A DNA stretch of 36,483 nt from Bacteroidales bacterium. GTDB taxonomy: Bacteria > Bacteroidota > Bacteroidia > Bacteroidales > UBA1556. The DNA lies in the NCBI GenBank assembly GCA_027064095.1, contig JAMOQI010000061.1:1-36483 (forward strand), given 5' to 3'. A program made the position numbers and the translations under genes. How positions within the stretch are numbered: position 1 is the stretch's first letter; every line of letters begins with the position of its first letter. A model generated the notes under the pieces. It was not told the origin of the DNA. It saw nothing but the letters and a program-made list of their open reading frames with translations, and did not search any database. This document shows, one piece after another, positions 17,191 to 26,856 of the stretch.

Positions 17191-18774
17191 TTATCTGTGA
17201 ATACCATTTTCTTTAAATGTTTTATTATCATTTATTACTTTCAGTGCTTTTTGTACATCTTTATCCAATTTATTATTTATTTTATAATATGCGCCATCTT
17301 CATATAGATTTCTTGCCAATAGAGCTTTGAAGTCGTTTAGTATATATTCCTTCGATTTAGTCTTTTCTTGTGAGTTGGCTTTTATTTTATTTCTACTAAA
17401 AGCAAGTTCATTAATTTCATTAAATATTTCCTCATCAATAGTGAAATTAGTATCAAAACTATCAAAATTTGGGTATTTTGCTAGAAGATCTTCCAAATTT
17501 TTATCGAAGTATAAACCAGCGGCATAGTTAATAAGTCCATATCGTAATAGTTGATGAAGATAATTTGAGCTATAAGTGGTGTCAATAGGAGTGAAGATGT
17601 CAGGAATAATTGCACCACCACCATAGACTAACCTTTTGCCGTTAGTGTAATATTTTAATGAGTCATTAAATTTCACACTGTCAGCAGAGTAAAGCTCACC
17701 ATGTGCATATCTTTCTGATAAATCTTTATTATAATCTGTTGTTCCTTTATCATAAGATTTTTGGATACATCTTCCCGAAGGGGTATAGTAGTGTCCTGTA
17801 GTAAGCCTTATTGCAGAACCGTCAGGTAAAGTATAGTTTCTTCCTACCAGGCCTTTCCCAAACGATCTTCGTCCAACTAATAAAGCCCTATCCCAGTCTT
17901 GTAGCGCGCCTGCTAAAATTTCTGATGCAGAAGCTGAATTTTCATCAATTAAAACAACTACTTTTGATTTTTCTAATTGGCCACCGGCTGTTGCCTTATA
18001 TTCTGTTCGTGGTGAATGTGCTCCCTGAGTGTAAACTATTAAGTCGCCATCTTTTAGAAAGAAGTCTGCTAATTGAATGGAAGCAATCATTAATCCACCA
18101 GGATTATCGCGAAGGTCAATAATAATTTTGTTTATTCCTTCCATATCCATTTGCATAGCAGCAATTTGAAACTCTAATGATGTACTTCTACTAAAACTTT
18201 TTATTTTAACAAATGCTGTTTTTTTATCTATTAAGTAATTAGCTGTAATAGTATTTATTGCAATATTTCCTCTAGTTATTTTTATTTCATGAATGGATTT
18301 ATCATAATGTCTTAAAACTTTTAAGTTAACCACAGTACCTTTTGTTCCTCTTAGTTTCTCACTGAAAAACTTATTGCTAACTATTTTACCGGTAGCAGGT
18401 TTATTATCTATAGTCAATATTTTATCTCCCATCATCACACCGGCATTCTCTGCAGGTCCTCCAGGTACGATATTTAGTACAATTAATGTATCATTTAGAA
18501 TTTGATAATGTATGCCAATACCAGCAAATCTACTATTAAGCATCTCATTGCTTTTCTTTAGAGATTCTGCTGTTAAATATTTTGAATGAGGATCAAGTGT
18601 TTTTATCATTGCCTTTACCGCTTCAGTTACAATTTTTTCTGAATTAACGGTATCAACATATTGATTTTCAATTAAATTTAGGGTTTTATCAAGTTTCTTG
18701 TAGGTAGATTTGTTATTTTGAGCTAATACATTTTGAAAAGTAATAATTAAAATTACACTTGCTAATAACCTCAT
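17191..18774 (-). CDS. S41-family C-terminal processing peptidase
   Basis: 527 residues: signal peptide 1-19, an N-terminal helical segment with the conserved YVD and DPHSKYL motifs (about 39-67), a PDZ domain about 80-165 (GIGIHY, GGPAENAG, GDKIL) and the S41 protease core. The catalytic Ser is likely Ser282 in ENSASASEIL, with Lys307 in RRSFGKG; the 25-residue spacing equals that of E. coli Prc. It should cleave near the C-termini of envelope proteins in the periplasm. A C-terminal extension of about 150 residues is typical of Bacteroidota members. It is last in the der operon, 36 bases after the endonuclease/phosphatase gene. Confidence 0.92.
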   Translation of the reverse strand: MRLLASVILIITFQNVLAQNNKSTYKKLDKTLNLIENQYVDTVNSEKIVTEAVKAMIKTLDPHSKYLTAESLKKSNEMLNSRFAGIGIHYQILNDTLIVLNIVPGGPAENAGVMMGDKILTIDNKPATGKIVSNKFFSEKLRGTKGTVVNLKVLRHYDKSIHEIKITRGNIAINTITANYLIDKKTAFVKIKSFSRSTSLEFQIAAMQMDMEGINKIIIDLRDNPGGLMIASIQLADFFLKDGDLIVYTQGAHSPRTEYKATAGGQLEKSKVVVLIDENSASASEILAGALQDWDRALLVGRRSFGKGLVGRNYTLPDGSAIRLTTGHYYTPSGRCIQKSYDKGTTDYNKDLSERYAHGELYSADSVKFNDSLKYYTNGKRLVYGGGAIIPDIFTPIDTTYSSNYLHQLLRYGLINYAAGLYFDKNLEDLLAKYPNFDSFDTNFTIDEEIFNEINELAFSRNKIKANSQEKTKSKEYILNDFKALLARNLYEDGAYYKINNKLDKDVQKALKVINDNKTFKENGIHR

Positions 18775-18810
18775 ATTTAATTGTTTTTTATGATTGTTTA
18801 AAATATTAAT

Positions 18811-19854
18811 TTACTTGCACTTATAATAAAAGTATTGATATATCGGAAGATGGTCTGAATAACCGCCATAATATCCTTTTCCATAAGTTTTAGCTGGTGA
18901 CATATTGCCATTTTTGTCTTTATGCATTATCCAATTTTCATTGAATATATTCATATCCTCATTGATAGTCTGCAGTCCAGAGGTGGCGTTCAAAAGTCCA
19001 CTGGAAATTATCATCTGGTCTATCATATTCCATTCTTTTGTTCTCCAATAATAGTAGGAGCCTTCTCCTTTTAGGTCTTGTAGTGTAGCCATATCAAATA
19101 AGAAAGGTTCTTTGCGGTTTTTGTCTGCTGTAGCACCTAGTATATTTTTAATGCTCTCATTATTAGTTTCATCGTTAAAGTCGCCAAGGATTATAATTTT
19201 AGCTTGTGGATCATCCTTGAAAATAGAATCGACAGCATGCTTTAATACCGATGCTGCCAAATTTCTTTTTGGTGCTGATTTTTTTTCTCCACCTCGCCTT
19301 GAAGGCCAATGGTTAACAAAAATATGGATGTCATCTTTAGATTTTATCCTGCCTTTTGCATATAAAATCTCCCTTGTTTTAAAGTAATTGTTGTCTTTCA
19401 TCTTTACTTGATAAAAATGAGTATTTATTAACTTAAAGGATTTAGGATTATATAGTAATGCGCAGTCTATACCTCTTGCATCAGGACCTTCATGGTGAAT
19501 AATTTTGTATTTAACTTTAGCGATACTATTTTCTTTAACCAGATCTTGTAATACAACAATATCTTCTATTTCCACAAGAGAAATTAAATCAGGGAAATGC
19601 TTAGAGTCGATATTTGATATTACTTTGGCAATTTTTTCTTGTTTATTCCAATACCTTTCTGAAGTCCATTGCTTTCTTCCTTTTGGTAAAAAATCATTGT
19701 CATTTTTATGTGGATTATCAATGGTGTCAAATAAGTTCTCCACATTATATTGAGCTATTAAAAAACTCTTTTTGCAATTTTTTTCTTGACTATAAGAGTA
19801 TGTATATGCAAATGATATTACTAATGTTATTATTAGTTTAATTGATAACTTCAT
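18811..19854 (-). CDS. Secreted endonuclease/exonuclease/phosphatase-fold protein
   Basis: 347 residues with a signal peptide (hydrophobic 6-20, cleavage near YSQ at 21-23). Metal and catalytic residues of the fold are visible: Asn37 in AQYNVENLFD, Glu95 in LVEIED, His182 in NHWPSRRGG, Asp225 and Asn227 in LGDFND, and the terminal SDH at 333-335. Members hydrolyse phosphodiester or phosphoester bonds; with a signal peptide this one would act in the periplasm or outside, perhaps on nucleic acids or sphingo/phospholipids. It starts one base after the S4 gene's stop codon and precedes the S41 protease, in the der operon. The substrate is not deducible. Confidence 0.87.
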   Translation of the reverse strand: MKLSIKLIITLVISFAYTYSYSQEKNCKKSFLIAQYNVENLFDTIDNPHKNDNDFLPKGRKQWTSERYWNKQEKIAKVISNIDSKHFPDLISLVEIEDIVVLQDLVKENSIAKVKYKIIHHEGPDARGIDCALLYNPKSFKLINTHFYQVKMKDNNYFKTREILYAKGRIKSKDDIHIFVNHWPSRRGGEKKSAPKRNLAASVLKHAVDSIFKDDPQAKIIILGDFNDETNNESIKNILGATADKNRKEPFLFDMATLQDLKGEGSYYYWRTKEWNMIDQMIISSGLLNATSGLQTINEDMNIFNENWIMHKDKNGNMSPAKTYGKGYYGGYSDHLPIYQYFYYKCK

Positions 19855-19855
19855 A

Positions 19856-20230
19856 TTAATCGATGTCTTTAAAATTTCTTAAATATCTTCTATCTTTCTT
19901 GGTTGGCCGGCCAATACCTCTATCTCTATATTCAAATTGGGAACTTTTAATAATAGTTCTCTTATCATATTCTTCTTGTGGAGTAAGGTCTTTCATGAAT
20001 TTTACAACAAGTGAAGCCCCCATTCGTTTTTCACTTAAATCCAAAACTTTCACTGTCATTTGAACTATATCCTTCTTTATCTCTATTATGTCTCCAATAT
20101 TAACTTCTTTAGAAGGCTTGATAGCTTTTCCGTTTATGCTGGCTTTTCCACTTTTACACGCTTCAGTAGCTAATGATCTTGTTTTGAAAAGTCGAACAGC
20201 CCATAGCCATTTATCAATTCTTACTCCCAT
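19856..20230 (-). CDS. S4-domain RNA-binding protein, Hsp15-like
   Basis: 124 residues. S4 domain about 1-65 with the Hsp15-type opening [21 protein letters not shown] and GKASINGKAIKPSKEVNIGDII; basic C-terminal tail with RRYLRN. Hsp15 (HslR) binds free 50S subunits carrying a blocked nascent peptide; the same role is likely but not proven here. The start codon overlaps the der stop codon by one base (TAATG at 20230), indicating coupling with a ribosome-assembly GTPase, which fits a ribosome-related function. Confidence 0.88.
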   Translation of the reverse strand: MGVRIDKWLWAVRLFKTRSLATEACKSGKASINGKAIKPSKEVNIGDIIEIKKDIVQMTVKVLDLSEKRMGASLVVKFMKDLTPQEEYDKRTIIKSSQFEYRDRGIGRPTKKDRRYLRNFKDID

Positions 20231-21537
20231 TACTTCCCTCTAAAGAATAATTCTATTGGTAAACCGGTTAAATTAAAATGTTGTCTTAGTTTATTCTCCA
20301 AGAAACGTTTATATGGTGGTTTGATATACTGCGGCAAGTTACAGAAAAAAACAAAAGCAGGATATGCCAAAGGTAATTGAGTAATATATTTTATCTTAAT
20401 GTATTTTCCTTTTATAGCAGGGGGAGGGTATTTCTCAATTTCCTCTTGCAAAATATTATTCAATGTTGATGTAGTAATTTTAATACTTCTTCGCTCATAA
20501 ATATCTTTGGCGATATCTAAGGCTCTTAATAGTCTTTGCTTATTAAGCACCGATGTAAATAAAATAGGGACATCTGTAAAAGGTGCTATTCTATTATGTA
20601 TCTGTTCTGTAAATATCTTTGTAGTATGTGTGTCTTTATCTATTGTATCCCATTTATTTACCACAATTACAATTCCCTTTTTATTACGCTGTGCTATTTG
20701 AAATATTGCTAAATCTTGTGCCTCAAATCCGTTTTGAGCATCAATCATTAATAGAATAACATCAGAGTTTTCTATAGCTCTTATTGAGCGCATAGTAGAA
20801 TAAAATTCAATATTTTCTTTTGCTCTAGCCTTTTTTCTAATTCCTGCTGTGTCAACAAGTAGAAAGTCAAAACCAAAAGAGTTGTATCGTGTATATAATG
20901 AATCTCTGGTAGTACCGGCAATATTGGTTACAATATTCCTTTCTTCACCTAAAAGTGCATTAATAAGTGAAGATTTTCCGACATTTGGTCTTCCAACAAC
21001 GGCAAGTTTTGGAATATCGTCGGGATACATACTCTCAAATTCAAAAACGAAATCTTTTACAATTGCATCCAAAAGATCACCGGTTCCACTGCCGTTCATA
21101 GCTGAGATATTATAAATATCCCCTAATCCTAAGCTGTAAAAGTCGTGTGAGGAAAATCCTTTTTGTGTATTGTCAACTTTATTTGCTACTAAATATACTG
21201 GTTTGTCCTGACGTCGTAAAATATCAGCTACTTCTTCATCAAGTGGATGAACACCTGTATTTACATCAACTACGAATACTATGCTGTCAGCTTCGTCTAT
21301 TGCTAAATCAACTTGCTTTCTAATTTCTCCTTCAAAGATGTCATCAGAGCCTCGAACATATCCACCTGTATCAATTACTGAAAATTCCTTTCCATTCCAG
21401 ATAGATGTTCCATAGTGTCTATCACGAGTCACTCCGCTACTTTCTTCAACAATAGCTTGACGACTCTCAACAAGTCTGTTAAAAAGAGTTGATTTTCCAA
21501 CATTTGGCCTTCCAACTATTGCTAATATATTTTTCAT
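20230..21537 (-). CDS. der: Ribosome biogenesis GTPase Der (EngA)
   Basis: 435 residues with two tandem G domains and a C-terminal KH-like domain (about 350-435). G1 motifs GRPNVGKS occur at 9-16 and 182-189, DTGG at 57-60 and DTAG at 229-232, NKVD at 119-122 and NKWD in the second domain. Der is required for assembly of the large ribosomal subunit. It is the first gene of the operon der, S4, endonuclease/phosphatase, S41 protease, and a TACCTTTG box lies 34 bases upstream. Confidence 0.97.
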   Translation of the reverse strand: MKNILAIVGRPNVGKSTLFNRLVESRQAIVEESSGVTRDRHYGTSIWNGKEFSVIDTGGYVRGSDDIFEGEIRKQVDLAIDEADSIVFVVDVNTGVHPLDEEVADILRRQDKPVYLVANKVDNTQKGFSSHDFYSLGLGDIYNISAMNGSGTGDLLDAIVKDFVFEFESMYPDDIPKLAVVGRPNVGKSSLINALLGEERNIVTNIAGTTRDSLYTRYNSFGFDFLLVDTAGIRKKARAKENIEFYSTMRSIRAIENSDVILLMIDAQNGFEAQDLAIFQIAQRNKKGIVIVVNKWDTIDKDTHTTKIFTEQIHNRIAPFTDVPILFTSVLNKQRLLRALDIAKDIYERRSIKITTSTLNNILQEEIEKYPPPAIKGKYIKIKYITQLPLAYPAFVFFCNLPQYIKPPYKRFLENKLRQHFNLTGLPIELFFRGK

Positions 21538-21570
21538 ATTCTAAAATTATTTCTGTCTAAAATGTGTTTG

Positions 21571-21578
21571 CAAAGGTA
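21571..21578 (-). promoter_or_regulatory. Bacteroidota -7 promoter box for der (TACCTTTG)
   Basis: The minus strand reads TACCTTTG, an exact TANNTTTG match, 34 bases upstream of the der start codon. No -33 box at the usual distance was evident. Confidence 0.5.
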
Positions 21579-21664
21579 AGATAATTAATAGTTTAATTAA
21601 ATATGAAGTATTGAAAAAAAAAGAGTCTATTTTAACTATTATATATATTAGCAAATTAACCTGT

Positions 21665-21860
21665 ATTATTTATGCAAAAGTAAAGCAAATTGTATGACTA
21701 ATCAATGAATAGCCGCAGGGTGTAATGCAGAAAGCATCTCGAAATAAGTTTGGACAGGCTGTTTTAGAAAAACTCAAATTTGAGTATTAAAAAAATATCC
21801 AAATTTATTAACCTTAGTTAGATATAAGCTTTTCTCACAGCTTCAGATAATCCGGGTTAA
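21665..21860 (+). repeat. Dispersed intergenic repeat, copy 2
   Basis: The core ATTATTTATGCAAAAGTAAA and following TTGTATGA...AATGAATAGC (21665-21716) matches copies 1 and 3 with a few substitutions; the middle block is AAACTCAAATTTGAGTATTAA (about 21769-21790), containing a perfect 12-base palindrome, and the distal block is ATAATCCGGGTTAA (21847-21860). Copy 2 is longer than the others because of extra bases between blocks. Confidence 0.65.
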
Positions 21861-21991
21861 ATAATGACCGTATAGCAATAATACAATAAATCAAATAGAT
21901 ATGATTACTATTTATTGCCAAAAATAGAGTTTATAGAATTTGTTTTATACTTAACTTTTAAATAAATTTACAAAAGTGATATTAGAGAAAA

Positions 21992-22042
21992 CTTTTTAGA
22001 ATATAATTTATCAAATTGTATATTAAATTATATTCTAAAAAG
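21992..22042 (-). terminator. Perfect 19-bp inverted repeat, possible flavodoxin terminator
   Basis: CTTTTTAGAATATAATTTA at 21992-22010 is exactly complementary in reverse to 22024-22042, with a 13-base loop. On the minus strand the stem is followed by TTTTCT, 42 bases beyond the flavodoxin stop codon, so transcription termination is plausible; but the stem is nearly all A/T, which is atypical, and it could instead be a mobile-element footprint or a protein-binding palindrome. Confidence 0.5.
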
Positions 22043-22083
22043 GTATTCAATTAAAAGTGATTATACTTCTTTTGAAGTAGTGA

Positions 22084-22608
22084 TTAAAATTCTTTTTTAA
22101 GAATTTCTACCCACTCTGCAATCATGGCATCAGCATTTTCTTCGTCATTATCAAAATCTAGCGCTAATCCTCGAAATTTATTGTCGTGTAAAGCTAATGA
22201 ATCTTGGAAGTTATAGCCTTTATTTTCCCATTCCCCAACTAATTTAAAATTATGCTTAGATAGATTGCTATATACTCTTTCCATTCCATCTACAAAGTTA
22301 TGAGGGTAATTTACTTGGTCACCAAGGCCATAAAGGGCTACTTTTTTTTCAAGATAATCAACATTGTCAATATCCATTTGATGAAAAAATGTGTACCACT
22401 TATTATCATCAGTTGCATTTTCCCAATGGTCAGCACCAACGGTAGAGCTTCCTAATATAATGTTTTCGTATAATAATAAATGATGAGGTTTTACAGTGCT
22501 TAAATCAAGTATGTCAATTTCATCATTGGTAAAGTGGTTTTTTATTTTTAATGCTGCCTTTTCAACATTGCCTTTTAATGGCCATATAATTAATCCTATC
22601 TTTTTCAT
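22084..22608 (-). CDS. Flavodoxin
   Basis: 174 residues, flavodoxin length. The fold is recognised from the first strand and loop (IGLIIWPLKGNVEKAA at 4-19), the ILGSSTVGADHWE block around 52-64 that contacts the flavin ring, and KKVALYGLGDQVNYPHNFVDGM around 88-109. The FMN phosphate loop is PLKGNVE instead of the usual TxTGNTE, which I associate with a Bacteroidota subgroup. It should carry electrons for reductive cytoplasmic enzymes. The very acidic C-terminal part (DFDNDEENADAM) is usual. Transcribed alone; the upstream gap to the permease gene is 235 bases. Confidence 0.87.
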   Translation of the reverse strand: MKKIGLIIWPLKGNVEKAALKIKNHFTNDEIDILDLSTVKPHHLLLYENIILGSSTVGADHWENATDDNKWYTFFHQMDIDNVDYLEKKVALYGLGDQVNYPHNFVDGMERVYSNLSKHNFKLVGEWENKGYNFQDSLALHDNKFRGLALDFDNDEENADAMIAEWVEILKKEF

Positions 22609-22843
22609 CTATAGTTGTTTGTATAATTAATAATGTTTGTATTTAAATATAATTTACCGCTATATGTATAGCCATATATTATACAACGAAAGTATAAAAA
22701 ATAAGGATACCTCTGCTTTACTAGATAATCTAAGAAGTTAAATATTCTTATAAATATGTATATTTTCTATAAGTGTTTGTATTTATCACTATGTCAAGTA
22801 TATAGATAATGTTGTAGCAGTGTGAATAAAGGAATGGTGAATT

Positions 22844-23920
22844 TTATTTTGGTGCAATTCGTAAAAGATATAATGCAATAAGAGAGAATAATATATTGGG
22901 AATCCATGTAGCTATAAGTGGTGTAAGATTACCAAAAGTAGCAAATACAGTAGAAATCTGCATGAATATTATATATGTAAAGCTTAATGTAATACCTATT
23001 GCCAGATGTAGTCCCATTCCTCCACGTACTTTCCTGCTTGAAAGTGAGGCTCCGATTATTGTTAAAATTATTGTAGCAAATGGAAATGAAATTCTTTTAT
23101 ATTTTTCAACCAAATAAGATTTGATGTTTTCAGAACCTTTCAATCTTTCTTTTTCGATAAAATCATTTAGTTCAAAATAATTCATAACATCCATTTTCTT
23201 TACCTTATTTGAGTAATCTCTTGGCATTATATTAAACTTTTCTACCAATGTATCGCCATGTTCAAAGCTTTGTTTTCCATCTTTAATTCGCCGAATATTG
23301 TAATCAATTATAGTCCAATTATGAGTGAGAGTGTCAAAAACAATTCTATTGGCATTTAATTTATAAATTAGCTCTTCACCGTTAAACTTCTCCCATGAGA
23401 AATTAAAGCCAGTATTTATTTTATTATTAAAAATCTCTACAAATAAAATCTCTCCCGGTTTATTTTGAATATGAATGTTTCGCCGAGTATTCCACTGAAA
23501 TTTGTAGATGTATTTGTCTTCAAAATTGTTTTTGATAATATTGGTTTTAGGAATCAAAAAATTGCCAAGGTAGAAAGACATTAGCCCAATAAATGTAGCT
23601 GAAATTACATAAGGACGTAGCATCCTATGAAAGCTAATTCCACTACTCAATATAGCTACTATCTCTGTATTATAAGCAAGTTTTGAAGTGAAAAATACTA
23701 CAGCTATGAATGTTATCAGAGGGCTGAACATATTTGTGAAGAAAGGTATAAAAGTAAGGTAGTATGAAAAGATAATTTCATTTAAAGGTGCCTTATTTGT
23801 GATAAAATCGTCAATCTTTTCAGAGATATCGAATATTACTACAATAAGAATTATTAAGCCAATCGTAAAAAAGAAAGTGCCTAAGAATTTCCTTATGATA
23901 TACCAATCAAGTTTTTTCAT
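22844..23920 (-). CDS. LptF/LptG-family LPS export permease
   Basis: 358 residues when started at the ATG at 23920. That start gives the typical N-terminus MKKLDWYIIRKFLGTFFF; an in-frame ATG at 24061 would add 47 residues that overlap the end of dprA and is less likely. Transmembrane helices lie near 12-32, 58-82 and 98-118, then a periplasmic beta-jellyroll region (about 130-260), then three helices at the C-terminus. The family forms the inner-membrane channel of the LptB2FG exporter moving lipopolysaccharide to the outer membrane. LptF and LptG cannot be told apart here; no lptB or second permease gene is nearby. Confidence 0.87.
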   Translation of the reverse strand: MKKLDWYIIRKFLGTFFFTIGLIILIVVIFDISEKIDDFITNKAPLNEIIFSYYLTFIPFFTNMFSPLITFIAVVFFTSKLAYNTEIVAILSSGISFHRMLRPYVISATFIGLMSFYLGNFLIPKTNIIKNNFEDKYIYKFQWNTRRNIHIQNKPGEILFVEIFNNKINTGFNFSWEKFNGEELIYKLNANRIVFDTLTHNWTIIDYNIRRIKDGKQSFEHGDTLVEKFNIMPRDYSNKVKKMDVMNYFELNDFIEKERLKGSENIKSYLVEKYKRISFPFATIILTIIGASLSSRKVRGGMGLHLAIGITLSFTYIIFMQISTVFATFGNLTPLIATWIPNILFSLIALYLLRIAPK

Positions 23921-23972
23921 AGAGAATGCAAAATTAATAGAAATAGCTTCTAAAAAAATATTTAAATATTGG

Positions 23973-25070
23973 TTAAAGTACTTTATATCTTTTTCCCGGC
24001 AGAGTTTTAATAATGCCTTTAAACTCCAATGAAAGCAATATAGTTGCAGTTTTTGAAACACTTAATCCACTTTCAATACTTATTTCATCAATAGAGTAAT
24101 CGCGCCTGGAAACCATAGCTTTAACGATTCTGTTTTCGTTTTCGTTTAATTGAACAAAAAGTTGTCTTTGTTGGCCTTGTGTTATTTCTTCATTCTTCCA
24201 GTTTAATAGCTCTTTTATCTCATTTCCATCATTAACCAGTTGTGCTATATTCTTTTTTATTAGGAGATTGCATCCTGCTGAATTTATATCAGTTGGTCTT
24301 CCCGGTATAGCAAAAACATCTCTATTATAATCGAAGGCTAAATAAGCAGTTATTAGAGAACCTCCTTTGGCTTTAGATTCAATTACTAAAGTAGCATCCG
24401 ACATTCCTGCTACTATTCTATTTCTTTGTGGAAAATTTTGTCTTTCGGGTTCAGTACCTTTTTTAAATTCTGTTAAGAGACCGCCATTACTCTTAATTTT
24501 ATCAACATATTTCTTGTTCTGACCAGGATAGATTCTATCTAAGCCATGTCCTAAAACTCCAATTGTTGGAAGTCCGTATTTTATCGCACTACGATGACTG
24601 CAAATATCAATACCATAGGCAAGTCCACTTACTATTAGTGTATCTGTTCCTGCAAATTGCTCTATTATTTTTTCACAAGTTTCAATTCCATTATTACTAG
24701 GTTGTCTTGTGCCTACAACTGATAATACTTGTCTTTTGTTAAAATCTACATCACCTTTAAAATATAATAACAACGGACTATCAGCACAATGTTTTAATCG
24801 TGTTGGGTATTTGTCGTCGAGAAAAAATATGGGTTCTATATTATTCTTGATAATAAAATCAACTTCGTTTTGTGCAGCTGCCATTACAGACTGGTTTTTT
24901 ATAGAATAAATTACATTATTAGAAATGCCGGGTATTTTTCTTAGATTTTGGCTTTTTTCTTTAAAAACAGATTCTGCATCACCACAATGCTTTATCAGTT
25001 TCTTTGCAGTAATATCTCCTACCTCTTGCAATAATGTTAGTGCAATTTGATATTGTAAGTTTTTGTGCAT
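23973..25070 (-). CDS. dprA: DNA-processing protein DprA
   Basis: 365 residues, the standard length. Helix-hairpin-helix-type N-terminal region (12-58), extended Rossmann fold 115-285 with VVGTRQPSNNG (118-128), SGLAYGID (148-155), FPQRNRI (213-219) and GSLITA (237-242), and a C-terminal winged helix (about 305-365). DprA protects incoming single-stranded DNA and loads RecA during natural transformation; it is widely conserved even in bacteria not known to be competent. It lies 21 bases after the acyl-CoA synthetase gene and 52 bases before the permease gene. Confidence 0.95.
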   Translation of the reverse strand: MHKNLQYQIALTLLQEVGDITAKKLIKHCGDAESVFKEKSQNLRKIPGISNNVIYSIKNQSVMAAAQNEVDFIIKNNIEPIFFLDDKYPTRLKHCADSPLLLYFKGDVDFNKRQVLSVVGTRQPSNNGIETCEKIIEQFAGTDTLIVSGLAYGIDICSHRSAIKYGLPTIGVLGHGLDRIYPGQNKKYVDKIKSNGGLLTEFKKGTEPERQNFPQRNRIVAGMSDATLVIESKAKGGSLITAYLAFDYNRDVFAIPGRPTDINSAGCNLLIKKNIAQLVNDGNEIKELLNWKNEEITQGQQRQLFVQLNENENRIVKAMVSRRDYSIDEISIESGLSVSKTATILLSLEFKGIIKTLPGKRYKVL

Positions 25071-25091
25071 TAATAATTAATATTTCTCTTG

Positions 25092-26837
25092 CTAATCCTT
25101 GTCTTCATTTGTATCTAATTTCTCATCAGGCCCTTTGTCATGATATAAAAATCTTTTTATTTTTTTTGTAGGCGTTTTGACGAAGGGCTCTTTTTGTTCA
25201 AAAATATTTGATAAACGTGAGAACTTATTAACTTCCTCGTTAACGTTTTTCTTAATATTTGTAAGGATTTTTTGAGCTTCTTTTTCTATTTCTATAGCTT
25301 TATCAGTAGCTTTTTCCTTAAATTGTTTTATGTTTTTATTTATCTCTTCGTAATTTAGTTCAACTCTAGCAACAATTTTACCCTTCAGCTCATAAACTAA
25401 TGATTCTAGTACCCATTCGCTTTTATTAATCGCAGCTTCTATTTCTTCAGGAAATATATTTTCACCACTAGGGCCTAATATCATATTCTTAATTCGTCCT
25501 TTTATGAATAAATAGCCATCTTTATCAAAAATCCCGGTGTCGCCGGTTTTGAAACCTCCATCTTCAGTAAATACTTCCTTGTTTAATTCATCAGCTTTAT
25601 AATATCCTTTCATGATATTAGGACCGTAGGCAACAATTTCTCCTTCTCCTGTTTCTTTATCCGGATTAATGATTTTAATTTCTGTATTTATAACTTTAGG
25701 ACCTGTAGAACCAACTTTACATTGGCCTGGAGTAGTACCTGCAAGTAGAGGTGATGTTTCTGTTAATCCATAACCTATTGCATAAGGAAATTTGGCATCA
25801 TATAGAAACTGCTCAACATCTCTGTCGAGTTTAGCACCGCCAATACCAAAGAATTCTAACTCCCCACCAAAAGTGCTCATTAATCTTTTACCGGCAATTT
25901 TATGTAATAATCTCCGAATAGGTCCAATTTTATATAGGAACTTTTTTAGTGGTGTGTTGGTTAATTCTGGTCGTACCTTAGATTTGAATATTTTTTCAAT
26001 TATTAAAGGTACTGTTAGCATTATAGTAGGTTTTACTTTCTTAAATGCCGGCATTAATACTGCTGCTGTAGGTGGTTTTGTTATATAATTGGTTTGTGCA
26101 CCACACATTACAGGAAAAATGTTTCCTAAAGTAAATTCGAGTGTGTGTGACATAGGTAGTATCGATAGAAATCTAGCTTTGTCAGTTATAGGGAAAGTGT
26201 GGTAACTTTGTATTGTATTGCTTATTAGATTTTTATGGGTTAGCATGACACCTTTTGATGTGCCTGTTGTTCCGCTTGTATATATTATGGAAGCCAGGTC
26301 ATTAATATTTACATCAGCTACCTTAAAATCCTTAAAATCCTCTTTGTTATCCTTGCAGAATGTTTCAAAATCACTTTCTTTTTTTGTCTTACCATCTTTA
26401 TTAATATGCATGGTAAAATCTTTGATTAGTATGATTATCTTATTTAATATTGCTCCTTCAAGGTATAACTTTTTGTATAGAGATTGAGATATAAATAATA
26501 CTTTAGCTTCAGAATGTTGCAGAATATTTTCTACTTCATTGGCCGAAAAATCTGGTAATATTGGTACTGCAACAGCTCCGAGGCTGACTATTGCAAAATA
26601 TGAAATTAACCAATTTGGACTATTTTCACTCCAGATTGCTACTTTAGAACCATAGGATACTCCATGAGCCTGCAAGCTAAAAGCAAGTCGAAGTACCTTT
26701 TCATTAAACTCACTGTATGTAATATGTTTTTCTCCTACAAATGCTAATGCAGGATTATTAGGGAATTTTTCTGCAGTGTTTTTTAAAAACTTATATAGAT
26801 TTAAATCATCTATGTTGTTAATGTCGTATGGGCTCAT
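25092..26837 (-). CDS. Long-chain acyl-CoA synthetase-type AMP-forming ligase
   Basis: 581 residues. ANL-superfamily adenylating enzyme with P-loop YTSGTTGTSKGVMLTH at 186-201, YGLTETSP at 356-363, TGDTG at 431-435, hinge GRIKNMI at 447-453 and the catalytic lysine near KTPTKKIKR (554-562). It activates fatty acids with ATP to acyl-AMP and transfers them to CoA. Residues 498-545 form a charged helical insertion in the C-terminal subdomain, as in Bacteroidota FadD-like enzymes. A TATCTTTG box lies 20 bases upstream. Exact chain-length preference cannot be read. Confidence 0.88.
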   Translation of the reverse strand: MSPYDINNIDDLNLYKFLKNTAEKFPNNPALAFVGEKHITYSEFNEKVLRLAFSLQAHGVSYGSKVAIWSENSPNWLISYFAIVSLGAVAVPILPDFSANEVENILQHSEAKVLFISQSLYKKLYLEGAILNKIIILIKDFTMHINKDGKTKKESDFETFCKDNKEDFKDFKVADVNINDLASIIYTSGTTGTSKGVMLTHKNLISNTIQSYHTFPITDKARFLSILPMSHTLEFTLGNIFPVMCGAQTNYITKPPTAAVLMPAFKKVKPTIMLTVPLIIEKIFKSKVRPELTNTPLKKFLYKIGPIRRLLHKIAGKRLMSTFGGELEFFGIGGAKLDRDVEQFLYDAKFPYAIGYGLTETSPLLAGTTPGQCKVGSTGPKVINTEIKIINPDKETGEGEIVAYGPNIMKGYYKADELNKEVFTEDGGFKTGDTGIFDKDGYLFIKGRIKNMILGPSGENIFPEEIEAAINKSEWVLESLVYELKGKIVARVELNYEEINKNIKQFKEKATDKAIEIEKEAQKILTNIKKNVNEEVNKFSRLSNIFEQKEPFVKTPTKKIKRFLYHDKGPDEKLDTNEDKD

Positions 26838-26856
26838 AGTATTGTGTTTAGTTCTG

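Larger units (their letters stand above)
21538..22083. other. Intergenic region upstream of der, 546 bases
   Basis: Holds the der promoter, copy 2 of the dispersed repeat, a perfect 19-bp inverted repeat and a small hairpin TACTTC-TTTT-GAAGTA at 22064-22079 next to the flavodoxin stop codon. No reading frame of interest or structural RNA was recognised. Confidence 0.55.

Noticed and set aside
17811-18122. Plus-strand frame opposite the S41 protease
   Set aside because: Covers the catalytic region of an obvious protease and encodes nothing recognisable.
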